Of a DNA stretch of 44,515 nt, positions 24,758 through 33,160 are shown piece after piece. Source of the stretch: an uncultured Verrucomicrobiota bacterium. GTDB taxonomy: Bacteria; Verrucomicrobiota; Verrucomicrobiia; Verrucomicrobiales; Verrucomicrobiaceae. Under the pieces are notes generated by a model that saw only the letters and a program-made list of their open reading frames with translations, made no database searches and was not told the origin of the DNA. The stretch is taken from the NCBI GenBank assembly GCA_903960845.1, contig CAJCCF010000036.1:1-44515 (forward strand). Direction: 5' to 3'. The translations under genes were made by a program, and so were the position numbers. Position 1 is the first letter of the stretch. Every line of letters starts with the position of its first letter.

Positions 24758-27163
24758 ATGAAGTCCCTATTCTCCGCCACAGTGCCGCTCATGGCTTGCG
24801 CCACCATCGCGTCCGCCGCGCTTCCAGCCATCCAGCCTTTCCTGGATCAGCATTGCATGGACTGCCATGACAGCGATGTGAAGAAAGGCGACCTCGACTT
24901 GTCTTCACTCTCCACCTCTGGAACTGATGCAGCGGCGTTGAAACAATGGGTGCGCGTGTTTGATCGCGTCGCCGCGGGGGAAATGCCGCCGCCAAAGAAG
25001 AAACAACCCTATCAGGATGCCGTGCAGGATTTCATGACTGCTCTCGGCACCGATTTGAGCGCGAAATACAACGCGCAGAAAGGAACCGTGCTGCGCCGGC
25101 TGAACCGCCGTGAATATCAAAACACGATCAATGATCTGCTCGGCGTGAATGTGAATGTCATCGATGCGCTGCCCGAGGACGGACGCGCCAAGGGCTTCGA
25201 CAACATCGGTGAGGCGCTTTCCATTTCGGGCATCCAAATGCAGCGCTACATGGAGGCCGCGGAACTGGCACTCAATACCGCACTGTTTCAGGAAACGCGC
25301 CCGGAGATGATCCGGCAGAGCGCCACGCTTGAAAGTGACCGCAACAAGGACAACCTCGGCAAGCACTGGCTCAAACGCGAAGATGGCTCCATCGTCGTCT
25401 TCAACAACGGCGGCTTTCCCAGCACCGTGATTCCAAATCTCCGCGCCCAGGCCTCCGGCACTTACAAACTGCGCATCACTGGTTATGGCTACCAGATCGG
25501 GGAGCCCGTCGTTTTCGCCGTCATCACGGGCAGTTTCAATTTCCGCAATGCTGACAACGTGACGCACAGCTTTCACGAGCTGCCCATCGGCAAACCCGGC
25601 ACCGTGGAGATCACACTTTATCTCGACCAGGGCAAAGGCATCTGGATCAGTCCGCAAAACCTGAACGGTCCGGATGGCCATTCGCCAATCAAAGACGGCC
25701 CGGACAAATATCCCGGTGAAGGGATGGCCTTTCAGCAAGTGACGCTCGAAGGCCCGATCCTTAAGGAATGGCCGCCGCGCGGTCAAAAGATGCTCCTCGG
25801 TGATGCAAAATTGCGGCAGCTGCCGCATGGCCTGCCGCCTTCACAGGCTTGGAAAGCCCGGCAGCCCGGCTTCAAACCCAAATACACCGCCGACAGCACC
25901 GATCCGGCTGGTGATTCCCGCAGGCTGCTCACCGCCTTCATCACCACCGCATTTCGCCGCCCTGCAACAGCAGCAGACATTGAGCCTTTTGTGAAGCTGT
26001 TTGATGCCGAGTTCGCCGAGAGCAGTGATTTTCTAATAGCCATGCGCACCGCCGCCACCGCGGTGCTGTGTTCGCCGGAATTTTTGTTTCTAAAAGAGCC
26101 CGCAGGCAAACTCGACACGCTTCAGCTGGCCACACGTCTGAGCTACTTCCTTACCCGCAGCACTCCCGATGCCGAACTGCTCGCCGCAAAGCTCACGCAG
26201 CCTGCCGTTCTCAGTTCCCAAACGGAGCGCCTGCTCAGGGCGGCAACGATGGAACGCTTCGTGGCGGATTTCAGCGATGGCTGGCTGAATCTTCGCGAGA
26301 TCGAATTCACAACTCCCGACAAGCAGCTCTATCCCGAATACGACGAGTTGCTGCTCAATTCCATGCTGCGCGAAACACGCGGCTTCATCATGGAACTCAT
26401 TCAGAACAACCTGAGCGTCGCCAACATCATTCAGAGCGATTTTGCCATGCTCAACAAGCGCCTCGCCAACCATTACGACATCCCTGGAGTGAAGGGACTT
26501 GAACTGCAAAAGGTGAAACTGCCGGCCGGCAGCCATCGCGGTGGCATTTTGACGCAGGCCAGTGTTTTGAAAGTCAGCGCAAACGGAACCAACACCTCGC
26601 CCGTCGTGCGCGGCATCTTCGTCATGGACCGCATTCTTGGCATGGAGCCGCCGCCGCCCCCACCAGGCATTCCCGGTGTTGAGCCGGACATCCGCGGAGC
26701 CACCACCCTGCGCGAACTGCTCGACAAGCACCGCAACATGGAAAGCTGCAACGGCTGCCACCGCGTCATCGACCCGCCTGGCTTTGCGCTGGAAAACTAC
26801 GATGTCATCGGCGGCTGGCGTGAAAACTTTCGCAGCATCGAAAAAGGTGAAGCGATCAAACTCGTGGTCGAAGGACGCCGCGTGCGATACCGCCGCGGAC
26901 CTCCGGTCGATGCCGCCGGCGAATTGAGCACGGGTGCAAAGTTTGCGAACATGACCGACTTTCAAAAGCTCCTCCTCGCCGATCAGGATCGAGTGGTGCG
27001 GTGCGTCATCGAAAAACTTCTCACCTTCGCCACAGGCCGGGCGATGGGCTTCTCAGACCGGGCTGAAATCGATCGCCTCGTGGCGCAATCGAAGACCCAG
27101 GGCCATGCGATGCGCGCTCTGATCCATGCGGTGGTGCAGAGCGAGGCGTTCCGTAGCAAGTGA
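24758..27163 (+). CDS. DUF1592 multi-domain protein with two CxxCH motifs
   Basis: An 801-residue exported protein (start ATG 24758; a GTG at 24752 overlapping the DUF1552 stop is possible). After the signal, C33-C36-H37 (CMDCH) sits in a planctomycete-type cytochrome module. DUF1587 follows (VLRRLNRREYQNTINDLLGV). DUF1592 proper is LATRLSYFLTRSTPDAEL to about residue 580. DUF1588 holds the second CxxCH (C664, C667, H668, SCNGCHRVIDPPGFALENYD). DUF1585 closes the protein (FATGRAMGFSDRAEIDRLV). Two possible heme sites suggest periplasmic redox chemistry; no activity is established. It is paired and co-transcribed with DUF1552. Confidence 0.88.
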   Translation: MKSLFSATVPLMACATIASAALPAIQPFLDQHCMDCHDSDVKKGDLDLSSLSTSGTDAAALKQWVRVFDRVAAGEMPPPKKKQPYQDAVQDFMTALGTDLSAKYNAQKGTVLRRLNRREYQNTINDLLGVNVNVIDALPEDGRAKGFDNIGEALSISGIQMQRYMEAAELALNTALFQETRPEMIRQSATLESDRNKDNLGKHWLKREDGSIVVFNNGGFPSTVIPNLRAQASGTYKLRITGYGYQIGEPVVFAVITGSFNFRNADNVTHSFHELPIGKPGTVEITLYLDQGKGIWISPQNLNGPDGHSPIKDGPDKYPGEGMAFQQVTLEGPILKEWPPRGQKMLLGDAKLRQLPHGLPPSQAWKARQPGFKPKYTADSTDPAGDSRRLLTAFITTAFRRPATAADIEPFVKLFDAEFAESSDFLIAMRTAATAVLCSPEFLFLKEPAGKLDTLQLATRLSYFLTRSTPDAELLAAKLTQPAVLSSQTERLLRAATMERFVADFSDGWLNLREIEFTTPDKQLYPEYDELLLNSMLRETRGFIMELIQNNLSVANIIQSDFAMLNKRLANHYDIPGVKGLELQKVKLPAGSHRGGILTQASVLKVSANGTNTSPVVRGIFVMDRILGMEPPPPPPGIPGVEPDIRGATTLRELLDKHRNMESCNGCHRVIDPPGFALENYDVIGGWRENFRSIEKGEAIKLVVEGRRVRYRRGPPVDAAGELSTGAKFANMTDFQKLLLADQDRVVRCVIEKLLTFATGRAMGFSDRAEIDRLVAQSKTQGHAMRALIHAVVQSEAFRSK

Positions 27164-27191
27164 CCAGGTCAAGTGAACCGCATTCGAAGCG

Positions 27192-27219
27192 TTGCGCCTG
27201 CGGCCAGCAGTCGTATAGA
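27192..27219 (+). promoter_or_regulatory. Candidate promoter for thiH, near-leaderless
   Basis: TTGCGC (27192-27197), a 16-base spacer, then TATAGA (27214-27219), which ends 8 bases before the thiH ATG. With a usual start site 7 bases past the -10, the leader would be 0-2 bases. There is no Shine-Dalgarno sequence in between. Confidence 0.45.
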
Positions 27220-27227
27220 ACACGACC

Positions 27228-28361
27228 ATGCCGTCCGCCTTCCTGCCCATTCTAGACGCCCTGCCGGAGCGTAAATCGCCGCTGATGGAGCGGTTTTGGT
27301 CTCTGCTGGAGGTGAAGGCTCCTGCACAATTGGAAGCGATGGCGCGTGAGGCGCGCGCGATCACCCGGCGAAATTTCGGAAACACGATGCGCATGTTTGC
27401 GCCGCTCTATGTCTCCAACGAATGCGTGAACAATTGCTCCTACTGCGGTTTTTCCCGGGACAATGCGAGTATCATGCGTGTGACTCTAACCATCGATCAA
27501 GTGGTGAAAGAGGCCAGGCATCTGGTCGAACAGGGCTTTCGCAACATCCTGCTGGTGGCCGGCGAGCATCCAAAATTTGTGAGCGACGGTTATCTCGAGG
27601 AGTGCATCCGGGCGATACGCGAGTTTGTGCCAACGATCGGAATCGAGGTTGGTCCGATGGAGGCACCCGAATATGAGCGGATGGTTCAGGCAGGCTGCGA
27701 GGGGCTGGTGGTGTATCAGGAAACTTATGACCGCAAGATCTATGCAGACATGCACACTGCGGGGCCGAAGAAGGATTTTGACTGGCGCATCGCCTGCCCC
27801 GAACGCGGCTATGAGGGTGGCTTCCGGCGCATGGGCATCGGAGCTTTGTTTGGCCTGAGTGACTGGCGATTGGAGGCGCTGCGCTTGGCAGCGCATCTGG
27901 AGCATCTCTATAAACAGTGCTGGCGCTCGACCTTCACGGTGGCTTTTCCGCGGCTGCGTCCTGCCGCCGGCGGGTTTCATCCACTGACAGGTTTTCCGGA
28001 CTGGGCTCTGGTGCAGACGATTTGTGCCTTCCGGCTGATTTTCCCAGAAGTGGGCATCGTTTTGAGCACGCGGGAGTCCGCACCTTTGCGGGATGCGCTG
28101 GCTCCGCTGGGCATCACCAGCATGAGTGCAGGCAGTCACACCGAACCCGGCGGCTACACCGGCGCAGGCAGCGAAGACCTGCATCAAACCGTGAAAGGCC
28201 GTCGCGTGGAAGTGACGGAGAAGAATGAAAAAGCCCGCGCGGAAGGGCAGTTCGGCATTGCTGATGAACGCTCTCCCGCTGCCGTGGCCGCCATGCTTTG
28301 CAGCCAGGGGCTGGATGCCGTGTGGAAGGACTGGGATGCAGCGATTCTGGCGGCAGCGTAA
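27228..28361 (+). CDS. thiH: 2-iminoacetate synthase (thiazole synthesis, radical SAM)
   Basis: A 377-residue cytoplasmic protein. C66-x3-C70-x2-C73 (SNECVNNCSYCGFS) is the radical SAM [4Fe-4S] site, and the whole chain matches ThiH: ITRRNFGNTMRMFAPLYVSN, GFRNILLVAGEHPKFV, GLVVYQETYDRKIYADMHTA, and LSTRESAPLRDALAPLGIT with the C-terminal GIADERSPAAVAAML. ThiH splits tyrosine to p-cresol and dehydroglycine, used by ThiG to build the thiazole of thiamin. No thiG, thiS or thiF is in the window, so this gene stands apart from its usual cluster. Length is normal. Confidence 0.93.
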   Translation: MPSAFLPILDALPERKSPLMERFWSLLEVKAPAQLEAMAREARAITRRNFGNTMRMFAPLYVSNECVNNCSYCGFSRDNASIMRVTLTIDQVVKEARHLVEQGFRNILLVAGEHPKFVSDGYLEECIRAIREFVPTIGIEVGPMEAPEYERMVQAGCEGLVVYQETYDRKIYADMHTAGPKKDFDWRIACPERGYEGGFRRMGIGALFGLSDWRLEALRLAAHLEHLYKQCWRSTFTVAFPRLRPAAGGFHPLTGFPDWALVQTICAFRLIFPEVGIVLSTRESAPLRDALAPLGITSMSAGSHTEPGGYTGAGSEDLHQTVKGRRVEVTEKNEKARAEGQFGIADERSPAAVAAMLCSQGLDAVWKDWDAAILAAA

Positions 28362-28370
28362 AGTTTGTCT

Positions 28371-29363
28371 TCACTGGTTCACCCAACCAACTTCAAAGAG
28401 CTGTGGGCGATGATCCGAACCAAGATCCGGTCCGACTTTTCGGTCTTTGATGACCAAGGGCGAGGTGCAAAGCACATGGTCGATGGGGATGGCGAAGATC
28501 GAACGCGCGCGCCACGTGGGCAGCCATGGCGGAGAGGCTGAGCGGAAATCAAGCCGGCCATTGCTGCGAAGAGACCTCATGCCTTCACACCAGGGGGTGG
28601 CATTGAGATCCCCTATCACGATGCTGGGCTTGCCTGTTTCGGCAGTGCAATCCGCAACGGCCCTGAGCTGATGATTTCTACTTTGCCAGGCGGTGAATCC
28701 AGCCGGCGGCACGGGATGAATGCCATAAAGGACGAGTTCGCGGGAATCCATGGATAGATGTGCCTCAATAGACGGTGTTGAATATGCACCGGCGGCAGGG
28801 CCATGACCGAACTCACGGACGATGCGCAGTTGCTGAAGCGGCAGGCGGCTGAAGAAGGCGATGCCGAAATTATCCGCTCTGGGGTGCACGAGATGATGCG
28901 GATGGCTAAGCTTCAGGGATTTCAGCTTGGCGGCCCAGATGGAATCGATCTCCATGAGAAAGATGAGATCCGCATCGGCTGAGTGAAGATAGTCGAGAAC
29001 GTCCTGATAGCGTTGGTTGCTGGTCAGAACGTTGAGGCTGACAACCCGTAATCTGAAGTCGGTGGCCAACTCGATGGCAAATGGCCTGGAGGAAATAGCC
29101 AGAGCCCAGATGAGCCAGACATTGAGCGTAAAAGTAAAAAAACTGATCAAGGTGATGGCGTGTCGCCTGCGCCTAAAACACCACCCAACAGCAAGCAGGG
29201 AAACGACAAGATATTGCCACCTGAAGTGGCTGAAGAGGTCCGGTAACCAATGACTGGAACCAAGGAGACCAACCCAAGAACCGCTGATCGCGAGGAGAAT
29301 GATCACATCAATCACGCCATCCAATCGGACACTGCGGGAAAGGAACTGGCGGAACAATCGCAT
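28371..29363 (-). CDS. Membrane-anchored endonuclease/exonuclease/phosphatase-fold protein
   Basis: A 330-residue protein starting MRLFRQFLSRSVRL at 29363; the longer open frame would begin inside the terminator hairpin of the next gene. Three membrane spans fill the first ~100 residues (DVIILLAISGSWVGLLGS, YLVVSLLAVGWCF, LISFFTFTLNVWLIWALAI). The EEP domain follows: RVVSLNVLTSNQRY, DLIFLMEID, VLYGIHPVPP, VIGDLNATPW and GSDHRPQLFEV, with the catalytic Asn, Glu, His, Asp-x-Asn and Asp-His set. Such proteins are Mg-dependent nucleases or phosphodiesterases acting outside the membrane. It is convergent with thiH (9-base gap). Confidence 0.82.
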   Translation of the reverse strand: MRLFRQFLSRSVRLDGVIDVIILLAISGSWVGLLGSSHWLPDLFSHFRWQYLVVSLLAVGWCFRRRRHAITLISFFTFTLNVWLIWALAISSRPFAIELATDFRLRVVSLNVLTSNQRYQDVLDYLHSADADLIFLMEIDSIWAAKLKSLKLSHPHHLVHPRADNFGIAFFSRLPLQQLRIVREFGHGPAAGAYSTPSIEAHLSMDSRELVLYGIHPVPPAGFTAWQSRNHQLRAVADCTAETGKPSIVIGDLNATPWCEGMRSLRSNGRLDFRSASPPWLPTWRARSIFAIPIDHVLCTSPLVIKDRKVGPDLGSDHRPQLFEVGWVNQ

Positions 29364-29407
29364 GGCCTGTGGACATCTCGCCGAGGTGTTGAGTTCAGCC
29401 GCCCCAT

Positions 29408-29439
29408 AAAAAAGCACCCGGCCTTGCGGGCCGGGTGCT
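29408..29439 (-). terminator. Intrinsic terminator after the DUF1501/DUF1549 operon
   Basis: On the minus strand a stem AGCACCCGGCC pairs with GGCCGGGTGCT around a short loop and is followed at once by six T. It lies 30 bases beyond the DUF1501 stop at 29469. This is the clearest rho-independent terminator of the window. Confidence 0.85.
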
Positions 29440-29468
29440 GTGGGGAATCGGACTGAACCGGGATCGGA

Positions 29469-30773
29469 TCAGGCGAAGATGTCAATGATCGGCACACCCT
29501 TGTCACCGACCGTGAACGGACGGTTGGATGGCGACATGACGACTTCTTCGACGGGAAGACCCATGGCGTGACCAATGGTCGCAAGGAAGTCCTGTGGGCT
29601 GGCCTGCTTGTCAGCAGGGCGGCGGCCCTCCTTGTCAGTCGAACCATAGGCGTAACCGCCCTTGACGCCGCCGCCTGCGAAGACGGTGGAGTAAGCGAGC
29701 GGGTAGTGGTCACGGCCATCATTTTCATTGATGTCCGGTGTGCGGCCAAACTCTGAACCAAGAACGATCATCGTGGATTCAAGGAGTCCCTTGGCTTGAA
29801 GATCAAGCAGGAGAGCCGAGAAGCCGGTGTCGAGTGTGTTGCCGTTGTTGGTCATCGCATTGTCGATGGTGTTGTGCATGTCCCAGCCGCCCATTTGGAC
29901 TTCGACGAAGCGAACACCACTCTCAACGAGACGACGGGCGAGGAGGCAACCTTGACCGAAGTTGTTCTTGCCATATTTGTCACGCGTCTCAGGGGACTCC
30001 TGAGTGAGGTCGAAGGCCTTGAGGTCCTGACTCTTCATGAGCTTGAGCGTCTCATCATAGAATTCGGAATAGGCCTTCACATCTTCACTTTGGAACTTCT
30101 TGCGGAAGGTGGAGTCGAACTCGTTCATCAGCGAGATGCGCTTGGTGAACTGATTGTCGCTCGTTGTCGGCTTGATGTTCTGGAGACCGCTCTCGGGATT
30201 GGAGATCGGGACTGGTGACATGGCCGGTGGGAAGAAACCAGCACCTGGGTAGGCGCTGCCGCTGTTCACAACGACGCTGTCCGGAAGAGTGACATCCTTG
30301 ATACGACCCAGGAAGTGAGAGGCCCAGACGCCCATGGCAGGATGGACGATGGTGCCACGTGGCTCATAGCCTGTCTTCATGACATAGGTGCCAGCTTCAT
30401 GCACACCCGTCTTCGAGGACATGGAACGGATAATAGCCAGTTTGTCGGCGTTCTCTGCCAGTTTTGGCAGGTAGCCACCGAGAGCGACGATGTTATCGCC
30501 CTTGGCCTTGGCCGGGGTGCCAAAGCCTTTTGTCGCGCCTTCCTTTGGATCGAATGTGTCAATGTGGGTCATACCGCCACCCATCCAGAGATAGATGACA
30601 TGCTTGGCCTTACCAAAACCAGCCGTTCCCGGTCCGGATTTGGAGACAGCTTCAGCAGCCGCCATTTTGGCGGAAATGCCGGGGAGGAGGGAAACGCCCA
30701 GAACGGATTTAGCCGTGCGGAGCATGAAGTCACGACGGTTAGCGTCGTTGAGGCGGAGGAGTTCGGATTTCAT
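29469..30773 (-). CDS. DUF1501 protein, Tat-exported (second copy)
   Basis: A 434-residue protein. NRRDFMLRTAKSVLGVSLLP (12-31) is a Tat signal; start 30773 is chosen for it. Family marks are HVIYLWMGGGMTHIDTFDPK, IRSMSSKTGVHEAGTYVMKT, LVESGVRFVEVQMGGWDMH, LGSEFGRTPDINENDGRDHY and VFAGGGVKGGYAYGSTDKEG. It is clearly diverged from the copy at 13007. Its gene follows the DUF1549/DUF1553 gene after 40 bases and ends before a strong terminator, so the two are one operon. It probably acts on a periplasmic substrate with its partner; the activity is unknown. Confidence 0.9.
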   Translation of the reverse strand: MKSELLRLNDANRRDFMLRTAKSVLGVSLLPGISAKMAAAEAVSKSGPGTAGFGKAKHVIYLWMGGGMTHIDTFDPKEGATKGFGTPAKAKGDNIVALGGYLPKLAENADKLAIIRSMSSKTGVHEAGTYVMKTGYEPRGTIVHPAMGVWASHFLGRIKDVTLPDSVVVNSGSAYPGAGFFPPAMSPVPISNPESGLQNIKPTTSDNQFTKRISLMNEFDSTFRKKFQSEDVKAYSEFYDETLKLMKSQDLKAFDLTQESPETRDKYGKNNFGQGCLLARRLVESGVRFVEVQMGGWDMHNTIDNAMTNNGNTLDTGFSALLLDLQAKGLLESTMIVLGSEFGRTPDINENDGRDHYPLAYSTVFAGGGVKGGYAYGSTDKEGRRPADKQASPQDFLATIGHAMGLPVEEVVMSPSNRPFTVGDKGVPIIDIFA

Positions 30774-30813
30774 AGAGTTGGGAGAGTTAAAATTAATGTG
30801 TTTCTGCGAGGGA

Positions 30814-33033
30814 TTACTGAATGAACATGAACTCACGCGTGTTGATGAGAGCCCAGATCATGTTGGCGTAGCCATCTTCACCAGCGCCGAGTGTGCGCTT
30901 GGCAATGTCCTTTTCATTCATGGTCGGTTTGCGGTTCATGATGGTCAGGAACATGCGTTCCACCTTTTCCGAAGGGTCACGCACTTTTTCCATATTGCGG
31001 AAAACGAGTGACTCAGGGCTGGTGAGCATTTTCTGCGCCTTGCCATTCATCATCATCAGCACCTGCGGGACGTTGCCGATTTTGGTGCTTCCGTCGATGA
31101 GGTTGCGGGGAGATTGACCGAAATCGATGAGGAAATGGCCGTTCGGCGCAGGCTGGGCGACTTCAGAGGCACGCATGAGGCGCATGCCTTCGTAGCTGAG
31201 AATCTTCCCGGGGCCATCGCTGACCTCTGCCACTTCCTGTTTCTTCGTGGATTTGGAGGCTTTCCCTTCCATCATCATGTCGCCACCAGCCATTTCAAGG
31301 CCACCACCCATGAGGGCATTTTCCTTCTGCTGGATTTTACGATAAGCGTCATACTTGATGAGCACTGTCTGGGCATCCACGGTTTCGAGGTTGAGGTCGA
31401 TGGACTTGGCATACAGGTCCTGGAGAGGCGCCTTGTAAGCATCAGGCTGACCCAGCACGAGGGTCATGTACGAGTCCCAAGCCTGCTCGGCGCTCATGCG
31501 GCGCAGCATTGGCCCCTGGAAGTAGTACTTCTCACCCATGACGATGTTCTCGGTGGTGGCTTCCGACTGGTAGGCACGCGTGTTGTAGACGATTCTCATG
31601 AACTGCTTCAAATCGAATTTCACACGAACCATCTCGTTGGCGAGATGCTTGAGAAGCTCAGGGTTCGAAGCGTTGTTTGGATCGTCAATGTTGGTCACAG
31701 GCTCTGCCACAGCAGCACCAAAAGCGCGCTTCCACATCCGGTTTGCGATGGTCATGGCAAAGCGCGGGTTCTGGGGATGCGTCATCCAATTGGCAAAGGA
31801 GATGCGGAGTTTTTCCTCATCCTTTTTGTTTTGCTTGTAGGCTGGGTTGTTCTTGTCCGCAGGGGACCAGGTCACGAACTTCGGAGCTACGGGCTCACCA
31901 GGTTTGCCATCCTTATACTTGTAGTCAGGCGGCAACTTCATGTTGTTCACGTCGCGGTCTTTAACGGCATTCTGGTTGGCACGGATGTAGTTTTGAATGC
32001 CGTTACGCAGGCGTTTGATATCCTGACCGGATTTTTCAATGATCGGCTCAATGCCTGCCATGAGTTTCCCCATGGGGTCGGCGCCACCGAGATCCTTGCC
32101 ATTGAGCCGGGTTGTCGTCGCGCCAAAGTAGGCTGCCATCTCATAGAACTGCTTCTGCGTCCAATCAGCAAAGGGATGGTCATGGCACTGGGCGCAAGCG
32201 ACATCGGTGCCGAGGAAAACGGTCAGTGTGTTCGCCAGATTGTCGAGCGGCATGCCTGAATCGCGCAGGAGATACCCCGCAGCGCCATTGTAGGTGCCGT
32301 CAGGCTTCTTGTCCCACATTTTGCCGGTCGCCGTGATCATGTCCGAGACCATCTCATTCCATGGGCGGTTTTTGGCGATTTGTTCCTTCAGCCAGCCAAT
32401 GTATGGTGTGCCCCGGACGTTATCGGCCTCGAACTTGTCCATCACTCGCAGCATCTCGGCGAAGTAGTTGTAGAGGTTGGTTTTGTAACCATCCGAGTCC
32501 AACAGCATGTCGATAAGTTGCGCACGCTTGGCCTTGTCTCCGCTTTTGATGAAAGTGCTGGCTTCATCATAATTCGGGATGCGCCCAGCGATGTCGAGAT
32601 AGACGCGGCGGACGAACTGCTCGTCATTGGCCATCGGGTTAAAGCTCTTGATCGGTCCTTTGCCCGCCTTTGCGCGCTCAGGATTTGCCTTGATCAGACC
32701 GTTGGCAACAAGTTGATCCACCTTTTGAGCTGCCTGAGCCACCGTCGCATTGGCCATCATTGATGGGGCGTCCGAGTCAGCAGATGCCGCTGTTTCCACG
32801 GGTTTCGCGGCTTTGGCGATCGCCTGATCCTCAGCGGAGAGACGGGCAAGGGCGAACTGATGCAGGGCTCCATCCGCCGTCTGGAGGACAATGTTATCAC
32901 CTTCGATTTTAACGAAGGAGGCGTTCACTTGGCGACCTTGGACGTCAGTCCACATGCGGGCTTCCGCGAAGGCGGAACTCGCACAGAGACCCGCGGCGAG
33001 AAGGCTCGCTAGCAGTGTTTGGGTGGTATTCAT
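30814..33033 (-). CDS. SHD1 plus DUF1549/DUF1553 exported protein
   Basis: A 739-residue protein with signal MNTTQTLLASLLAAGLCASSAFAE, which selects the start at 33033. Residues 25-78 (RMWTDVQGRQVNASFVKIEG to RLSAEDQ) form an SLA1-homology (SHD1) domain, a small binding module common in PVC secreted proteins. DUF1549 spans about 145-350 with CAQCHDHPF (C280, C283, H284) as a possible heme site. DUF1553 covers about 430-735 (FAMTIANRMWKRAFGAAV, YNTRAYQSEAT, INTREFMFIQ). Compared with the copy at 10877 it has the extra SHD1 domain and a longer middle. First gene of the operon with DUF1501. Confidence 0.88.
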   Translation of the reverse strand: MNTTQTLLASLLAAGLCASSAFAEARMWTDVQGRQVNASFVKIEGDNIVLQTADGALHQFALARLSAEDQAIAKAAKPVETAASADSDAPSMMANATVAQAAQKVDQLVANGLIKANPERAKAGKGPIKSFNPMANDEQFVRRVYLDIAGRIPNYDEASTFIKSGDKAKRAQLIDMLLDSDGYKTNLYNYFAEMLRVMDKFEADNVRGTPYIGWLKEQIAKNRPWNEMVSDMITATGKMWDKKPDGTYNGAAGYLLRDSGMPLDNLANTLTVFLGTDVACAQCHDHPFADWTQKQFYEMAAYFGATTTRLNGKDLGGADPMGKLMAGIEPIIEKSGQDIKRLRNGIQNYIRANQNAVKDRDVNNMKLPPDYKYKDGKPGEPVAPKFVTWSPADKNNPAYKQNKKDEEKLRISFANWMTHPQNPRFAMTIANRMWKRAFGAAVAEPVTNIDDPNNASNPELLKHLANEMVRVKFDLKQFMRIVYNTRAYQSEATTENIVMGEKYYFQGPMLRRMSAEQAWDSYMTLVLGQPDAYKAPLQDLYAKSIDLNLETVDAQTVLIKYDAYRKIQQKENALMGGGLEMAGGDMMMEGKASKSTKKQEVAEVSDGPGKILSYEGMRLMRASEVAQPAPNGHFLIDFGQSPRNLIDGSTKIGNVPQVLMMMNGKAQKMLTSPESLVFRNMEKVRDPSEKVERMFLTIMNRKPTMNEKDIAKRTLGAGEDGYANMIWALINTREFMFIQ

Positions 33034-33103
33034 GGGTTTTGAGGTGAGTGTGAGTGTGATACTCCGGCTGGGGAAACGGGCCAACCTTCGAAGTATTAGT
33101 TAA

Positions 33104-33127
33104 ATTATACAGCAATTTGACCATTGC
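33104..33127 (-). promoter_or_regulatory. Promoter -10 and small inverted repeat before the SHD1-DUF1549 gene
   Basis: On the minus strand a perfect TATAAT (33109-33104) lies about 70 bases before the ATG at 33033. Just upstream, GCAAT and ATTGC (33112-33127) form an inverted repeat with a 6-base centre that would overlap the spacer, the position expected of an operator. The -35 is poor. Confidence 0.55.
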
Positions 33128-33160
33128 GGCAGGAAATCTTGGTTCGACCTAAATGTCGCC

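Noticed and set aside
24905..25828. Minus-strand 307-codon open frame opposite DUF1592
   Set aside because: Shadow of a well-supported multi-domain gene.
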